Below, piece after piece: positions 42,816-54,693 of a DNA stretch of 64,000 nt. The DNA is taken from NCBI GenBank assembly GCA_024663395.1, contig JANFAH010000001.1:1488001-1552000 (forward strand). Direction: 5' to 3'. Within the stretch, counting starts at the first letter, position 1. Each line of letters starts with the position of its first letter. The notes under the pieces are model-generated. The model had not been told where the DNA came from, searched no databases, and worked only from the letters and a program-made list of their open reading frames with translations. A program made the translations under genes and the position numbers. Source of the DNA: Pisolithus tinctorius. Its lineage: Eukaryota; Basidiomycota; Agaricomycetes; Boletales; Pisolithaceae.

Positions 42816-42834
42816 TGGAGCCCACCGTGAGGGG
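42816..42834 (+). promoter_or_regulatory. Primer-binding site
   Basis: TGGAGCCCACCGTGAGGGG, identical to the site at 14674 except for CGCG to CGTG. Confidence 0.7.
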
Positions 42835-42992
42835 GGTTCTGTTTGTTTTGGGGAAAGAAGCCACCACCTTATCACCACACGAAAATTTTTGCTGGATTCA
42901 GTTTGGACAAGCTAAGTGTTCAGGGTCTCGGTTCTAGTTACAGTCTACACTCAGAAATTCCGGAATTTTCAGAATTATTTTTTGAGCAGCAA

Positions 42993-44906
42993 ATGAAGAG
43001 CGAACGACTAAGTCGAAGATCCCACGAGTTGAGAAGCAAATCTGAAGGCAAATTAATAGTCAAATTTTTGCGAAGAAGCCGTGAGAATGCGCCAAGAGAG
43101 CTCAGGGGAATGCCACCGAGGCGTTCGGGGGACGCACCATGGTTCTCAGGGTATGCATCTGACCTTTTTAGGTATTTCGAAGAGGTTCGAAGTCTTTGCG
43201 AGCGCGAGAATTGCTTTGATGACCAAGAATGGGCGAAATGGGTTTGCTGGTATGCAAGTGGTGAAGTCTCAGACTCATGGTATGAATTCGTTGAAGATCA
43301 GCTGAGTTGGCCCGAGTTCGCAGTGGCCATTGCGCGCTTATATCCCAGATCTAGGGAATGGGATCAACAGTACTTGAGGAATGACCTTTACAGCCTCGTT
43401 GACAGCCGAGCAAGAAGAGAAGTTTGTACAGAGGAAGAACTGATGAACTACAGACTTTATTTTCTAGATTTAGCAATGTATCTACGGGTTTCGAAGCAAC
43501 TCGAGGCCGATGAGCTCGAAGACCTCTATTTACAAGGCTTCAACAAGGAATTCCGGCACGAAATTGTTCAGAAAATGCGACGCGACGATTGACGGCGACA
43601 CTCAGATGACCCATGGCCCATGGAGCAAGTAACATACACAGCAACACGACTACTACACAAAGGATTTCGCTTGGAGCAAGCACGAACAAGCACAGGAGAC
43701 TACTATGAGCCACGAAGTGACCCAGAATCAAGTTCGGACAAGCAACATCTATCTACGAAGTGTTTTCTGCCTACAGCTACACATGACTCGCTGATGACCA
43801 ATGTACAGGGATCTACAGAGTTAACAGGATACATAGAGTGTGAGAAAGTACTGAAGTTAGTTTCAACAAGTCGTGCGCAGCCACACAGCCCACCCAAGAA
43901 GACAAATAGTGAGGACCGAAGCCCTGGCAGGCTCATCGAAGCAGCCACAGCAACCTGTTTTGAGACAGGAGAGTTTTCTTTGAGTACGAACAGAATACTG
44001 ACGACTGAGTTACAGGAAGCAGTAGAACTCGAGCAAGTTGAAACAGCATTGGTGGAGGAACCGCTCACAATGAAAGTCCCATTCAAATTCGAAGCGAATT
44101 GCAACACTCAAAGGGGTTTTTCATTTTGTTTGTATCGAGCTTCTCTGATGGCTACTGGTGTGTCACTACAGGAGTCCTACCTAAGAGGTCGAGGTAATGA
44201 AAGAAGCGGCCTCGGAGTTCCTGCAGTCAGCAGATATACGCATCAGTTAACCAATGACCTGCTCAGGTCAAAGATTCCGCTCGAATTCAAAGCCGAAAGG
44301 CTCGAAGAACACCCGAAGCCCACAGGAGTTGAAGTTGAAGGGCTCAAAACACTCACAGGCAGTCCTGAAACAGATAGGTTGGCATACAAAGAGGTCATTG
44401 ACTCACACAGAGCGCCGTGGCACATGAATCACATCGAGTCGAAGGTTATTGCGAGAAGAATTCAGATCGAGGAGCCATCGAGGCTCGTCATACGAAGGAA
44501 GCCACCGGATGAAGTTTTGCGAATCGAAATGTTGAAGCACGCGGCGAGGGTGGACGACCTCGCACTTGAAATGTTCCATGGCAGCGCGGTGCCAGCAATA
44601 TATATTTTATTCGAGAATCCGTCGAGAGAATCGACGCGCGCACTTGGTATTAGGACTTGTAGAGGAAGTCCAGCGATGTTGACTAAGCGGAGTCACGTGA
44701 CCGCTCAGCACGTTGTGGCCGCACGCACTCAAGTACTACATACTGACGACTCTACTGTTACAGGCCGGCTGTGCAGGATCGCGGCGATCGAAGAATATGA
44801 GGAATGGGGCAAGTGGCGTACTGTATGGAAGTTACCGCAACTACGAGCGATGGCGACAGCAGCAAAAGCACCAGAGTCTGCTGACTTTGACCAAGCAATG
44901 TGGTAG
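42993..44906 (+). pseudogene. Gag-like protein of the third LTR family, one in-frame TGA
   Basis: The first ATG in a good context is at 42993 (MKSERLSRRSHELRSKSEGK), although the frame is open from 42843. Residues about 35-195 hold the same gag domain as the protein at 20589: MPPRRSGDAPWFSGYASDLF, a helical core, and LYLQGFNKEFRHEIVQKMRR. A TGA at 43590-43592 interrupts the frame, which then continues in the same phase to 44906 with a long hydrophilic region and no zinc knuckle. The last ten or so codons come from the palindrome inserted at 44877. The stop fits CGA to TGA decay. Because the gene runs into the palindrome, its real C-terminus is missing. Confidence 0.65.
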
Positions 44907-45117
44907 TTACCACAAAAGCAGTTACAGAATTCATGGCAACTACCACTTCCCAATATAGACAATGCCCCCTGAGTGACAACCTCTGTCGGTGTTTGAAAAA
45001 AATTCAGATTGGAATGTTCCCACGGTGGGTTACCCTGTCACAAATATTGATAATTTGCACCTGTACTGTGGCTATACAGATGAGCATGTGACCAGTAGAT
45101 GTGATGGTCACATGATG

Positions 45118-45522
45118 AGTGACATAAGCAGGGATGACCCTAGATCACGTGATTTTTTACGTAATTGATTACATGACGACGGTCCTCCGGAGCGTTCTGT
45201 TACGTAATGTGTCACGTGATCGTGGGAAAATATGCATGTGACTTAATCAATGTCACATGACAAGGTACAATCATAGATCATCCAACCTATTACATAATGA
45301 TCACATGTCAGTTTCTCCCCAGAACACTTGGTTATGTAATGGGTCACATGATTGTGAGACAATAGACATGTGACCACTCCTGCAGCATCACATGACAAGG
45401 TACAATTGTAGATCATGTGACCTTTTACATAATGATCATGTGGCAATAACTCTCCGGTCCATTGGCTTATGTAATAGGTCACATGACTGTACTCATCATG
45501 TGATCTCACCTCTAGCACTCTG
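45118..45522. repeat. Three 135-bp tandem units with TCACGTGA and TTACGTAA sites (left arm)
   Basis: Units start at about 45118, 45253 and 45388, with TAGATCA at the same offset in each. Each has TCA-YR-TGA and TTA-YR-TAA palindromes, usually in the order TTAYRTAATG then TCAYRTGA. The outer unit keeps CpG (TCACGTGA at 45145 and 45212, TTACGTAA at 45157). The two inner units have CA or TG instead. Confidence 0.8.
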
Positions 45523-46730
45523 CACATGACTCAATCCATATCACATGACCAGCAATCCCACCCCTATTCGCATGCTGGGCATTTGTGGCTGTGCTAAAAA
45601 TGCGAATTGTGTCCCCACCCATTCAATTCTTGACATATGGATCTGAATTTTTGTGTGTAGAGTAGGTTACCATGTTGCTACACATTGTCAAAGACACAGG
45701 CTGTCTGGTCCAGCAGTTGCTGAGATATAATGGAAATGAAAATGCTAACAAAACATCTCACCATTCAACTTACACATCCTTCATGCCACATCTGAAACTT
45801 CAGGAGGGTTGAAGAAGATTCCTGCAATGCATGTCCAAAGTTTCAAGTTTATCCATTTAGAATTGAGTGAACAGCAAGCCAAATACTGATCCCAGAAGCG
45901 TGGGAAAGCTTCAAAAAGAGAAAATAAAATAGTGGAGATTTTGAAAACATATCAAAAACAAAGCACAGCACATCCCACAGTGCAGCTACCACTACCAGAA
46001 CTTAGGTGAGGGATATTGGGACATGGTGGAAGATATTAGTAACAAGTGCCTGATGTGATACTCACTGCAAATGCTCAAAAATGCGAAATGGTACACTTGA
46101 CTCATTGAGACAATGGGAGATTTATGCCAGTGCAAGGTCAACACCACTACCCCATTGCACACATTTTCGCAATTTTGACATGTTTAAGTGGATATCTCAC
46201 CAGGCACATGGTGCCAACATGGTAGGCCATATTGCTGCATTCCTCACCCAAAGTCTGGGGTTGGCAGGGTCACTGTGATGTGTGCAAATCCACATTTTTG
46301 ATATGTTTTCAAAATCTCCATATGTTATTTTGGGACTTTTTCCCACTTTCCCACACTCTTGAATCTTTATTTTGCATCTTGCTCTCTCAGATCTGAGTGG
46401 GGTGACACCAAACTTTGTCTATGAATTGATATGCATATGTCCAACCCTTCTGAAGTGTCAGATATGGCATGAAGGATGTGTAAGATGAATGATGTAATGT
46501 TTTGTTAGCATTTTCATTTCCATTATATCTCAGCAACTGCTGGACAAGACCAGCTGTGCCTTTGACAATGTGTAGCAACATGGTAACCTACTCTACACAC
46601 AAAAATTCAGATCCATATGTCAAGAATTGAATGGGTGGGGACACAATTCGCATTTTTAGCACAGCCACAAATGCCCAGCATGCGAATAGGGGTGGGATTG
46701 CTGGTCATGTGATATGGATTGAGTCATGTG

Positions 46731-47135
46731 CAGAGTGCTAGAGGTGAGATCACATGATGAGTACAGTCATGTGACCTATTACATAAGCCAATGGACCGGA
46801 GAGTTATTGCCACATGATCATTATGTAAAAGGTCACATGATCTACAATTGTACCTTGTCATGTGATGCTGCAGGAGTGGTCACATGTCTATTGTCTCACA
46901 ATCATGTGACCCATTACATAACCAAGTGTTCTGGGGAGAAACTGACATGTGATCATTATGTAATAGGTTGGATGATCTATGATTGTACCTTGTCATGTGA
47001 CATTGATTAAGTCACATGCATATTTTCCCACGATCACGTGACACATTACGTAACAGAACGCTCCGGAGGACCGTCGTCATGTAATCAATTACGTAAAAAA
47101 TCACGTGATCTAGGGTCATCCCTGCTTATGTCACT
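46731..47135. repeat. Mirror set of the three 135-bp units (right arm)
   Basis: Inverted copy of 45118-45522 with the same CpG-containing outer unit (TCACGTGACACATTACGTAA at about 47034) and CpG-free inner units. Confidence 0.8.
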
Positions 47136-47480
47136 CATCATGTGACCATCACATCTACTGGTCACATGCTCATCTGTATAGCCACAGTACAGGTGCAAAT
47201 TATCAATATTTGTGACAGGGTAACCCACCGTGGGAACATTCCAATCTGAATTTTTTTCAAACACCGACAAAGGTTGTCACTCAGGGGGCATTGTCTATAT
47301 TGGGAAGTGGTAGTTGCCATGAATTCTGTAACTGCTTTTGTGGTAATTACCATGGTCATTTGGTCAAAATCAGCTGATACGGCTGCAAGAGGTACAGACA
47401 ACCGTCTCTATCTGGCGGACGGGAGCTGAATCCCATGTTTCCCTGAATGTAACTCACTGAGAGAGGCTGTTGACCGCGTC

Positions 47481-48827
47481 ATGGCTGACAGAGACCAGGC
47501 CAGCACATGCGCCGCGACTCCTGCTCCACGCAACATGGCCGCGCAAGGCACTGCCAACCTCTTCTGCGTTGCTCATCCTGAAATTGATGTGCAGTTGGAG
47601 ATCCAGCCTTCTGCCTTCTTAAACACCGTCCAAGATGCCAATGAACCTGTCGCAGACTTAGCTGACCCTGACTTCCAAGCATATGTCGCTCAAGCTTGGG
47701 CTACCTACCAAGCAGATAAAGGTAACAAGGGAGCAGTCATTCCCCACGAAAAGAAAGCCCGCTTCGACGGAGTTGAAATCACAGCTCGACCTGTGGCACG
47801 TCCTGCCAACCCTCCATGAGTCAACCCACATGCAGCCACTGTCGAAGAGGAAATCATTTCCCCTGGCGTTCAAAGTTCGTGTGCCACTTGCCAGGCATCC
47901 AAGCCCTCCACACCTGCACCAACATCCAGCACTATGAAACCATATGTTCCTCCAACTAGTCTGGCTCTGATGCCCACGTGCAAGGACCCCGTTCCCATGG
48001 CAATTGTTCCGTCACAGACACCGTACCCAGCAGCTCGCAATCAAAACCAGTATCATTACTCGTTCCCTCTCGAAGACGAAGCCACGCCCAAGCGTATCGT
48101 GGAGCGCGTACTTGAAACCAGCGTTGCCATGCCAGTCAAAGAATTATTTGCAGTAGCCCCAGAGTTTCGCAAACAGTTCAGAGACATCACCATGGCGAAA
48201 CACATCACCGCAAACGAGATTGAGGTAGTTCGTAGCGACAATGAAGAAGGAGTACAAGTGAATGAACTGACCGGCCGCGATCCCCAAAGAACCACGCGTG
48301 AATACGGAGACCGCATTATCCGCAGTGACGACGGCTCCATCGTAGCTCACCACACTCTGCCGCTCCGCTGCATCGAAGCCAAGGTCCCCGGGACCGACGT
48401 CACAATCAACTGCGTACTAGATTCCGGTTCGGAAATCGTTGCCATGCCCAGGCACGTTTGGGAAAAGATCGGGCTTCCATTGCGCTGTGATCATCTCATG
48501 ACTATGACGTCTGCTAACATGTCTAAAGACACTACTGTAGGCGTACTAGACAACCTGAAACTCGACTTCAGCGCTGGGCCAGTCATGCTACAGGTTCAGG
48601 TAATTGAACATGCCAACTTCGACATGCTCCTCGGACGTCCGTTCATTTGCCTTATGAGTGCGGTGACAAACGATTATCCCGATGGTGGACAGCAGATCAC
48701 TCTCCGAGACCTGAATGACGGCCGTGAGTACACTTTGCCCACGTGCCCGTGGCGCGAGGGCTGTCCACACTGCAAGTGCGGCAAGCACTGCCATAGCCAC
48801 CAAAGTATAGTCGAATGGGGTTTTTGA
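47481..48827 (+). pseudogene. Gypsy copy B gag remnant and aspartic protease
   Basis: The frame begins MADRDQASTCAATPAPRNMA and is interrupted by one TGA (47817-47819), after which it continues in phase. Only a short gag-like remainder is present. The protease part has the catalytic DSG motif in CVLDSGSEIVAMPRHVWEKI (near 48415) and the conserved FDMLLGRPF further on. It ends with a Cys/His-rich end (CPHCKCGKHCHSH). The frame ends at TGA 48825-48827, 13 bp after the next frame opens, so the polymerase is reached by a frameshift or follows a decayed junction. The protease motif itself looks intact. Confidence 0.75.
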
Positions 48828-51800
48828 ATATCGATGATCCACCAAACGGTCGGGGAGAGCCTACTAAAACGTCCTGTTTCCTATTTAGCCACTGTTATCC
48901 GTTCCTCAGTCCTACAGTCTCATCATTAGCCTTTACTTCGACGAACTTCTCTTCGCCCATGGCACCCGTACCACGGAACATACCCACCGGAATACCCTCG
49001 CCTGTTTTCGCTTTCCTCTCTTCCACTCAGACAATACTAAACCCCTCTGCTATAGCCACATTCGGCAGCGTTTATCAACTAGATCCTGCGGTTCGCACCC
49101 TCGTTTACAAGCCGGTTGCCAAGAAGGTTCAGATGGTACCTGCCCCGATGGCGGAAGAATACCGCATCGTGCACAGCCTGCCTGACGACCCGCTTGCTGG
49201 TCTCCAACAACTTCCAACCCATCCACCAGACTTTGCTCCGGGCACCCGCTTCACCACCGAACGGGCCGCAGAACTCGACCTCGATCCTGCAGATTGGCTT
49301 TGGCCAGAAGAACTTAAACTCGTAACTTGGCTCGTTTCGGTCCATGAGCTCGCATTCGCTTGGGACATTACAGAGCGTGGACACCTAGACGAACGCTATT
49401 TTCCACCAGTAAAGATTCCTACGATTCCGCACACGCCATGGGTCCAACGCAATCTCCCTATCCCGAACGCGATCCATGCCCAAGTCATAGACATGATTAA
49501 AGATCGCATCAAGTCCAGCATGTATGAACCTTCTACAGCGGCTTATCGCTCCCACTGGTTCTGCGTAGTAAAGAAAGACGGAAAGTCTCTTTGCCTTGTG
49601 CATGACTTACAGCCCCTGAATGCAGTGACCATCCGCGATGCGTCCGTTCCGCCCTTCATAGAGCACCTCGCAGAATCCTTTGCTGGATATGCAGTGTATG
49701 CGATGATGGACCTCTACTCTGGGTATGACCAGCATGCACTTCACGTGGATTCCCGCGACCTCACCACCTTCGGTACCCCCCTCGGACCACATCGGCTTAC
49801 TACTCTGCCGCAGGGTCATGCGAATGCGGTACAGGTATACCAGGGAGATACTGCATTTGTGCTCCAGGATGAGATCCCACACCATACCCTGCCTTTCATA
49901 GATGACGTCCCCATGAAATCCGAGACCACCCGCTATCAGCGCACAGACGGCTCCTATGAGACTATCCCGGAGAATCCTGGGATTTGGAAATTTATCTGGA
50001 ATCACTGTATAGTTGTTAACCATATCCTTCAGCATTTGCAGAATGTTGGAGCCACCGTCTCGGCAAAGAAGTTCGTGCTAGCCGCTCCATCCGCTGTGAT
50101 CGTTGGGCACAAGTGCACCTTTGAAGGTCGCATTCCTGAAGAAAGCAAAGTGCAGAAGATCCACGACTGGCCCGAGTGCCGCAACCTGACACAGGTCCGC
50201 AGTTTCCTCAGTGTCTGTGGAGTGCTACGCATCTTCATCAAAGATTTCGCCAAGATTGTGCGGCCGCTAGTCGCACTCACACAGAAAGACGTACCATTCA
50301 CATGGGATGAACTGCAATGCGCTGCCATGCAATGACTCAAGGACGAAATTGTAAAGTCCCCTGCACTCCGAAGGATTGACTATGAGTGCAATCACAAAGT
50401 AATTTTAGCAGTTGACACATTGGTCATCGCAGTTGGCTACATCCTCTACCAGCTCGGCGAAGATGGCAGGCAGTACCCGAGTCGCTTCGGATCCATCACC
50501 CTCAACGAAGTGGAAAGCTGCTACTCCCAGGCCAAGCTTGAGTTGTATGGTCTCTTCCGCACGTTGCACACGGTACGCGTATACATCTTCGGTCTCACTA
50601 ACTTCACTGTGGAGGTAGATGCGAAGTATATTAAGGGCATGATAAATAACCCAGATCTGCAGCCTAACGCAACGATCAATCGCTGGATCGCTGGTGTCCT
50701 CCTTTTCTCGTTCAAACTCGTCCATGTTCCCGCGGACAGGCATGCCGGCCCTGATGGCTTATCCCGCCATCCACGGTCAGAGCTCGACCTGCCCGAGGAT
50801 GACGACCATGAGGATTGGCTAGACCGTTTCTACTCTTTCTCTACACAGGTCGTCAATGACCGCCCACCTCTTATGTCACTTTCCAGTCAAGATCACCACT
50901 CCCTACCGCCACCTGCTTACCATCGGGCAAGCCTCCCGCCGCCTGCATCCTTCTATCTCACATTCTCTGCGACTGCTGATGCTAATAACCCTTCCGATAC
51001 CCCAGACGACCCTGCCATTCCGCAGTCTGCAAAAGCTCGGGCATGCGAAGCAAAGATAGAAATGATCCGCGCATTCCTCGCGACCCGCGAGCGACCTCCT
51101 GACCTTACTGATGTGCAGTACTCATCCTTCTTTAATTCGGCCAGCTGCTTCTTCCTCCTAGATGGTAACTTATGGCATAGGGAACCGCACGGACGGCACC
51201 AGCTAGTCGTTGACGAATCCAAGCAGTATCATCTCATCAAAGAAGCGCATGATGACCTCGGACACAAGGGAGTCTTCATGGTCCGCACGCGCCTTCTCCT
51301 TCGCTTCTGGTGGCCTCTTCTTGTCGAGGATGTGAAGTGGTATGTCCGCACTTGTCATGAATGCCAGATCCACCAGATGCAGAAGCTTCATATTCCCCCC
51401 ACTGTGCCCATGATAGGGGGCCTGTTTCATAAAGCTCACATTGACACGATGCTGATGCCCAAAGCCGGCGGCTACCGCTACATAGTACAGGCTCGTTGCA
51501 CGCTCACCTCATATCCTGAATGGCGCATGTTGCGCGCGGAAAATAGTACTGCGCTCGCGTCCTTCATCTTCGAGGATATCCTATGCCGCTGGGGTCCGCT
51601 CACCGAGATTGTCACCAACAACGGTCCCGTGTTTGTCCAAGCTTTAGATGCCCTAGCTGCGCAATATCATATCCATCACATCCGTATCTCTCCTTACAAC
51701 TCTCAGGCTAACGGCATTGTAGAGCGCTGCCACTATGATGTTCGCGAGGCTATCATGAAGAGCTGTGAGAACGATGATCGCCGCTGGCACACCGTTGTGC

Positions 51801-52423
51801 ACTCCGTCTTCTGGGCCGAGCGGGTCACCATTCTGAAGTCTATGGGTTTATCCCCTTACTTCATGGTGCATGGTGTCGAGCTGCTGTTTCCATTTGATCT
51901 TGCTGAGGCTACCTTCCTCTTACCCCTATCCCGTGATGATGCGACACTGCTGACTACCACAGAACTGATAGCTTGGCAAGCATGCCAGTTACAGAAGCGT
52001 CAGGATGACCTAGACCAGGTCCGTGGCAATGTCCTCTGCGCACGCTTTCAGTCTATCTGGCAGTTCGAAACTGCCTTTCAGCATCGCATTAAAGACCATA
52101 ACTTCGCTCCCAGCACCCTCGTGCTTGTTCGCAACTCCCACGTCGAGAAAGAACTGAACCGGAAGACGAAGCTGCGGTACACTGGTCCCATGGTCATCCT
52201 TCATCGGACCACTGGGGGTTTGTACCTGCTGGCTGAGTTAGATGGCTCCATCTCCAAACTCCGCTTCGCTGCATTCCGCTTACTTCCCTACCACCCGCGG
52301 TCTCAAACCCGCACAACTGTGACTCGCGTTACTGGGCTAGATGATGAAGAACTAGACCACCTTGAAGAGGCTGAGGATGACCCCACTGATGATGATGTGG
52401 AGGCTTTTTCCGCGGACAGCTGA
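48815..52423 (+). pseudogene. Gypsy copy B reverse transcriptase, RNase H and integrase
   Basis: Reverse transcriptase motifs in order are WVQRNLPIP, YRSHWFCVVKKDGKSL, MMDLYSGYDQH, LPQGHANAVQ and the active site FIDDVPMKS (near 49903), with both Asp kept. A TGA at 50333-50335 splits the frame just before RNase H, where family members have Arg. RNase H follows (ILAVDTLVIAVGYILYQ, NEVESCYSQAKLELYGLF, HVPADRHAGPDGLSR). The integrase has its HHCC-like zinc part (HLIKEAHDDLGHKG, CHECQIHQ) and the catalytic core with HIDTMLMPKAGG, EIVTNNGPVF and NGIVERCHYDVREAI. The second catalytic Asp is Asn (AAC, 51617-51619), so this integrase is probably dead. The C-terminal domain and an acidic tail close the protein. 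Confidence 0.85.
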
Positions 52424-52565
52424 CTATCTGTCCTTTCCAGTACCTGCAGTTTGTCCATCATGCTATTCCCCCGTACCCTCTTCTCCCACGATACCCATAC
52501 CTCTTTCCGCGGCCTCGCCCGCCTCCCTGCAGCTTCTTCTACTACACTCGTTCCTCCTCCCATGC

Positions 52566-52605
52566 TGACTGGGGACAGTCAGCGTTCAAAGTCCCCCGCA
52601 GGGGT
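52566..52605 (+). repeat. Hairpin motif, first copy (gypsy copy B)
   Basis: TGACTGGGGACAGTCAGC and a block ending AAGTCCCCCGCAGG, after the polymerase stop. Between here and 53303 I see only non-coding DNA, probably the 3' untranslated part of the antisense gene. Confidence 0.7.
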
Positions 52606-53303
52606 GACCAGCATACCACTTGATCCGCCCGATATCAGACATAGTTCGTTTCCTTTTATCTGTTTTACCCCGGGTTTCGTCCGGAGACCTCTATTCCACC
52701 CCGGGTTTCGTCTGGTGATTCTACTGATAGCTAGTCCTCGCTCAAAAAACATAAAAACCGCTTACAAAAAGTCCAAAACCGTCCAGAAAAATAACAAAAC
52801 ACTGAATAAGTATATAGCCAAAACAACGTCTCTCCTATCTCTCTTACTAGTCTCACTGATGCCATCCTCGGCCGCCCTATACCACGGATCTTCGCAACCA
52901 CCCTGCACATTTCCTCTTCGATCGCACAGTCAGCGTGCGCCCCTTGATTTATTTTTCTTTCAATTCTCCTTCCGTCTCCTTACAATTGATACACAAAGAC
53001 CGCCCCAGCTACCCAATAAACAGTCCCTTCGCTTCCTCTTCAAGAATCCGTCACATCCTACCATCAAGATTGTTTCATGAGGACATACCGCTAAGAGAAG
53101 TCAAAAGTTGCACAAAGAAGACAAGTCGGGTGGTACCCTGTGCATCATATCTTACTGCGGCTGCACTGCCCCGCGGAACATCTTCAAGCATTTCGAGTCG
53201 TTCGCAACTTTGTGCAGAAGCAAGAAAAGCGGTGTATTTAGCGCGGTATGCGCTGACATGCGGATGGGACAGTACAACGAATCTGGACTAACTACAAACG
53301 TTC

Positions 53304-54420
53304 CTATTCCACCCCAATCTTCTCCAGAGCTTTGGCGAGCTGATCGATGTGCACCTGCAGGCGAAGGAATGCGGCCTGTGATTCCACAGCTTTGGCTCGC
53401 AGCAGCCTCAGCAATTGCAAGAGGTCTGCCGCGACCTTGGCATCGAGCCAGTTGCGCATGAGTGCCTTCCCTTTCCCGCGCATGTGGCTCTCGACCACTT
53501 TGACTTCATCATCGTCGTCGTCGTCCTCGGCGGCAGCCCGCTTCGATGAACTGGCCTTTGCAGCCTTTGCAGACCGCGCTACTTGATGTCAGCCATAGTT
53601 TTCTCGAGGTAAAGTGGGCACTTACCGGTAACTGTGCCTGTCTGCGTCTTCTTCCCCGTGGACTTGTTCGATTTCTCGCACCCCTGCTTGATGCATGCAC
53701 AGCCATCGCAGGTCCACCTGACGGGCCTGGTACAAGCTGCCTTCTTCACCATGCACCGTGTGCAGGGGATCTTGTGAAGGATCGAGCCAGGTGGGATAAT
53801 GATCTTGGGCTCGTCCTTGTCTTCGCTCTCTGCCACCGTTTGCCGCAATTGCTTAGGACTTCAGTGTTAGCCGCTACTGCACCGTCCAGATTCCGCACTT
53901 ACCTTCTGAACCGGACGGGACACCACTTTGATGTGCGACATTTTCTCTGTCGTCACCGGCACCTTGGCACTGGTACCCTGCTCAATGACAGCCTGTGCGA
54001 CCGCCTCTTCCATCCGCATGTCCTCGTTGGCTCTCCCCTGCACGATCTCCTCGGACACCCACCTCTCATAGGCCTCATCGGCCTCCACTACCGCGGGACC
54101 ATCCGCCGCGTCTATTTTGGTGTCGATTCCCAACGCTCGCCCACGCTCGACGAGGGGGAACACTTCTCCCTGGAAAACAGTCGGTACTGTGAGCCTCAAA
54201 GGCATTGGACACTTACCGTCCTCTGCTCCCATCTGCGCATCCACATCACTTTCTCCTCCCACAATTCCTCCTTGTCATCTGGGAGGCACTTGGCCTCAGT
54301 GACCAGAGCTGCGGAGGCGGCAACGAACTTCTCCCTCAGCAAGGTCTTCTCTGCTTTGATCGGGTCGGGGGTGGCTGCGCATACGAGCTGGGAGAGATGA
54401 GGGGCACGGCCAGCAGACAT
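53304..54420 (-). CDS. Antisense Zn(II)2Cys6-type protein carried by the gypsy element
   Basis: Four exons on the strand opposite to the retrotransposon genes: 54420-54217, 54169-53903, 53851-53626 and 53578-53304. All junctions are GT-AG with GTAAGT donors, introns are 47-51 bp, and phases agree, giving 323 residues without a stop. The start is MSAGRAPHLSQLVCAATPDP. Residues about 187-215 read CTRCMVKKAAC then TRPVRWT then CDGCACIKQGC, the spacing C-X2-C-X6-C-X7-C-X2-C-X6-C of the fungal zinc-cluster DNA-binding fold. The N-terminal half is acidic and helical. The C-terminus has an Asp run (residues about 247-253) and a leucine-rich helix (LLQLLRLLRAKAVES) that may dimerise. DNA binding and any role in controlling the element are inference. 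The broken sister gene is at 40204-41299. Confidence 0.75.
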
Positions 54421-54693
54421 GATGAGAGCAATAGAAGGGGTCGATGATGGGAGGAAAGAATCAAATCGATGCGAAGGTTTGAGCCGCGCACTAACAATTA
54501 TATACTTAGCGGCCATGAGGCGCTTATGTCATCGGTCTGGACACCTATACATGGTATTCAACGGCCTTCTCACGTCCCTCAGCTCTATGCTTCCTTCACT
54601 TCTACATGGAGCTCTCTGGTATTCTCGAACCCTCGGCACCACACCGTTGCCATCACCACGCGGCAAGCTATTTATGTCCTCTGCGCCACGTGG

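Larger units (their letters stand above)
44877..47377. repeat. 2.5-kb near-perfect palindrome (foldback element)
   Basis: The two halves are inverted copies. Position x on the left pairs with about 92253 minus x on the right. The outer 640 bp of each arm are almost identical: a 94-residue frame is identical in both arms, and one C/T difference is seen near 44986. Similarity weakens inward but is traceable to about 46000 and 46260 (for example GATTTTGAAAACATATCAAA at 45939 and its inverse at 46300), leaving a loop of roughly 250 bp. The arms carry tandem units with palindromic sites. There is no transposase. Flanks do not show a clear target duplication. It lies between the third-family gag and the 5' part of gypsy copy B. 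Confidence 0.85.

Noticed and set aside
45243..45527. 94-residue frame present identically in both palindrome arms (also 46726-47010)
   Set aside because: It is made of the 135-bp tandem units and owes its identity to arm identity, not to selection. It has no start context or domain.
41610..47480. LTR A serving as the 5' LTR of gypsy copy B
   Set aside because: It follows copy A's own antisense cassette and pre-LTR motif, is not followed by a TGG primer site, and is separated from copy B by another LTR-gag element and the palindrome.
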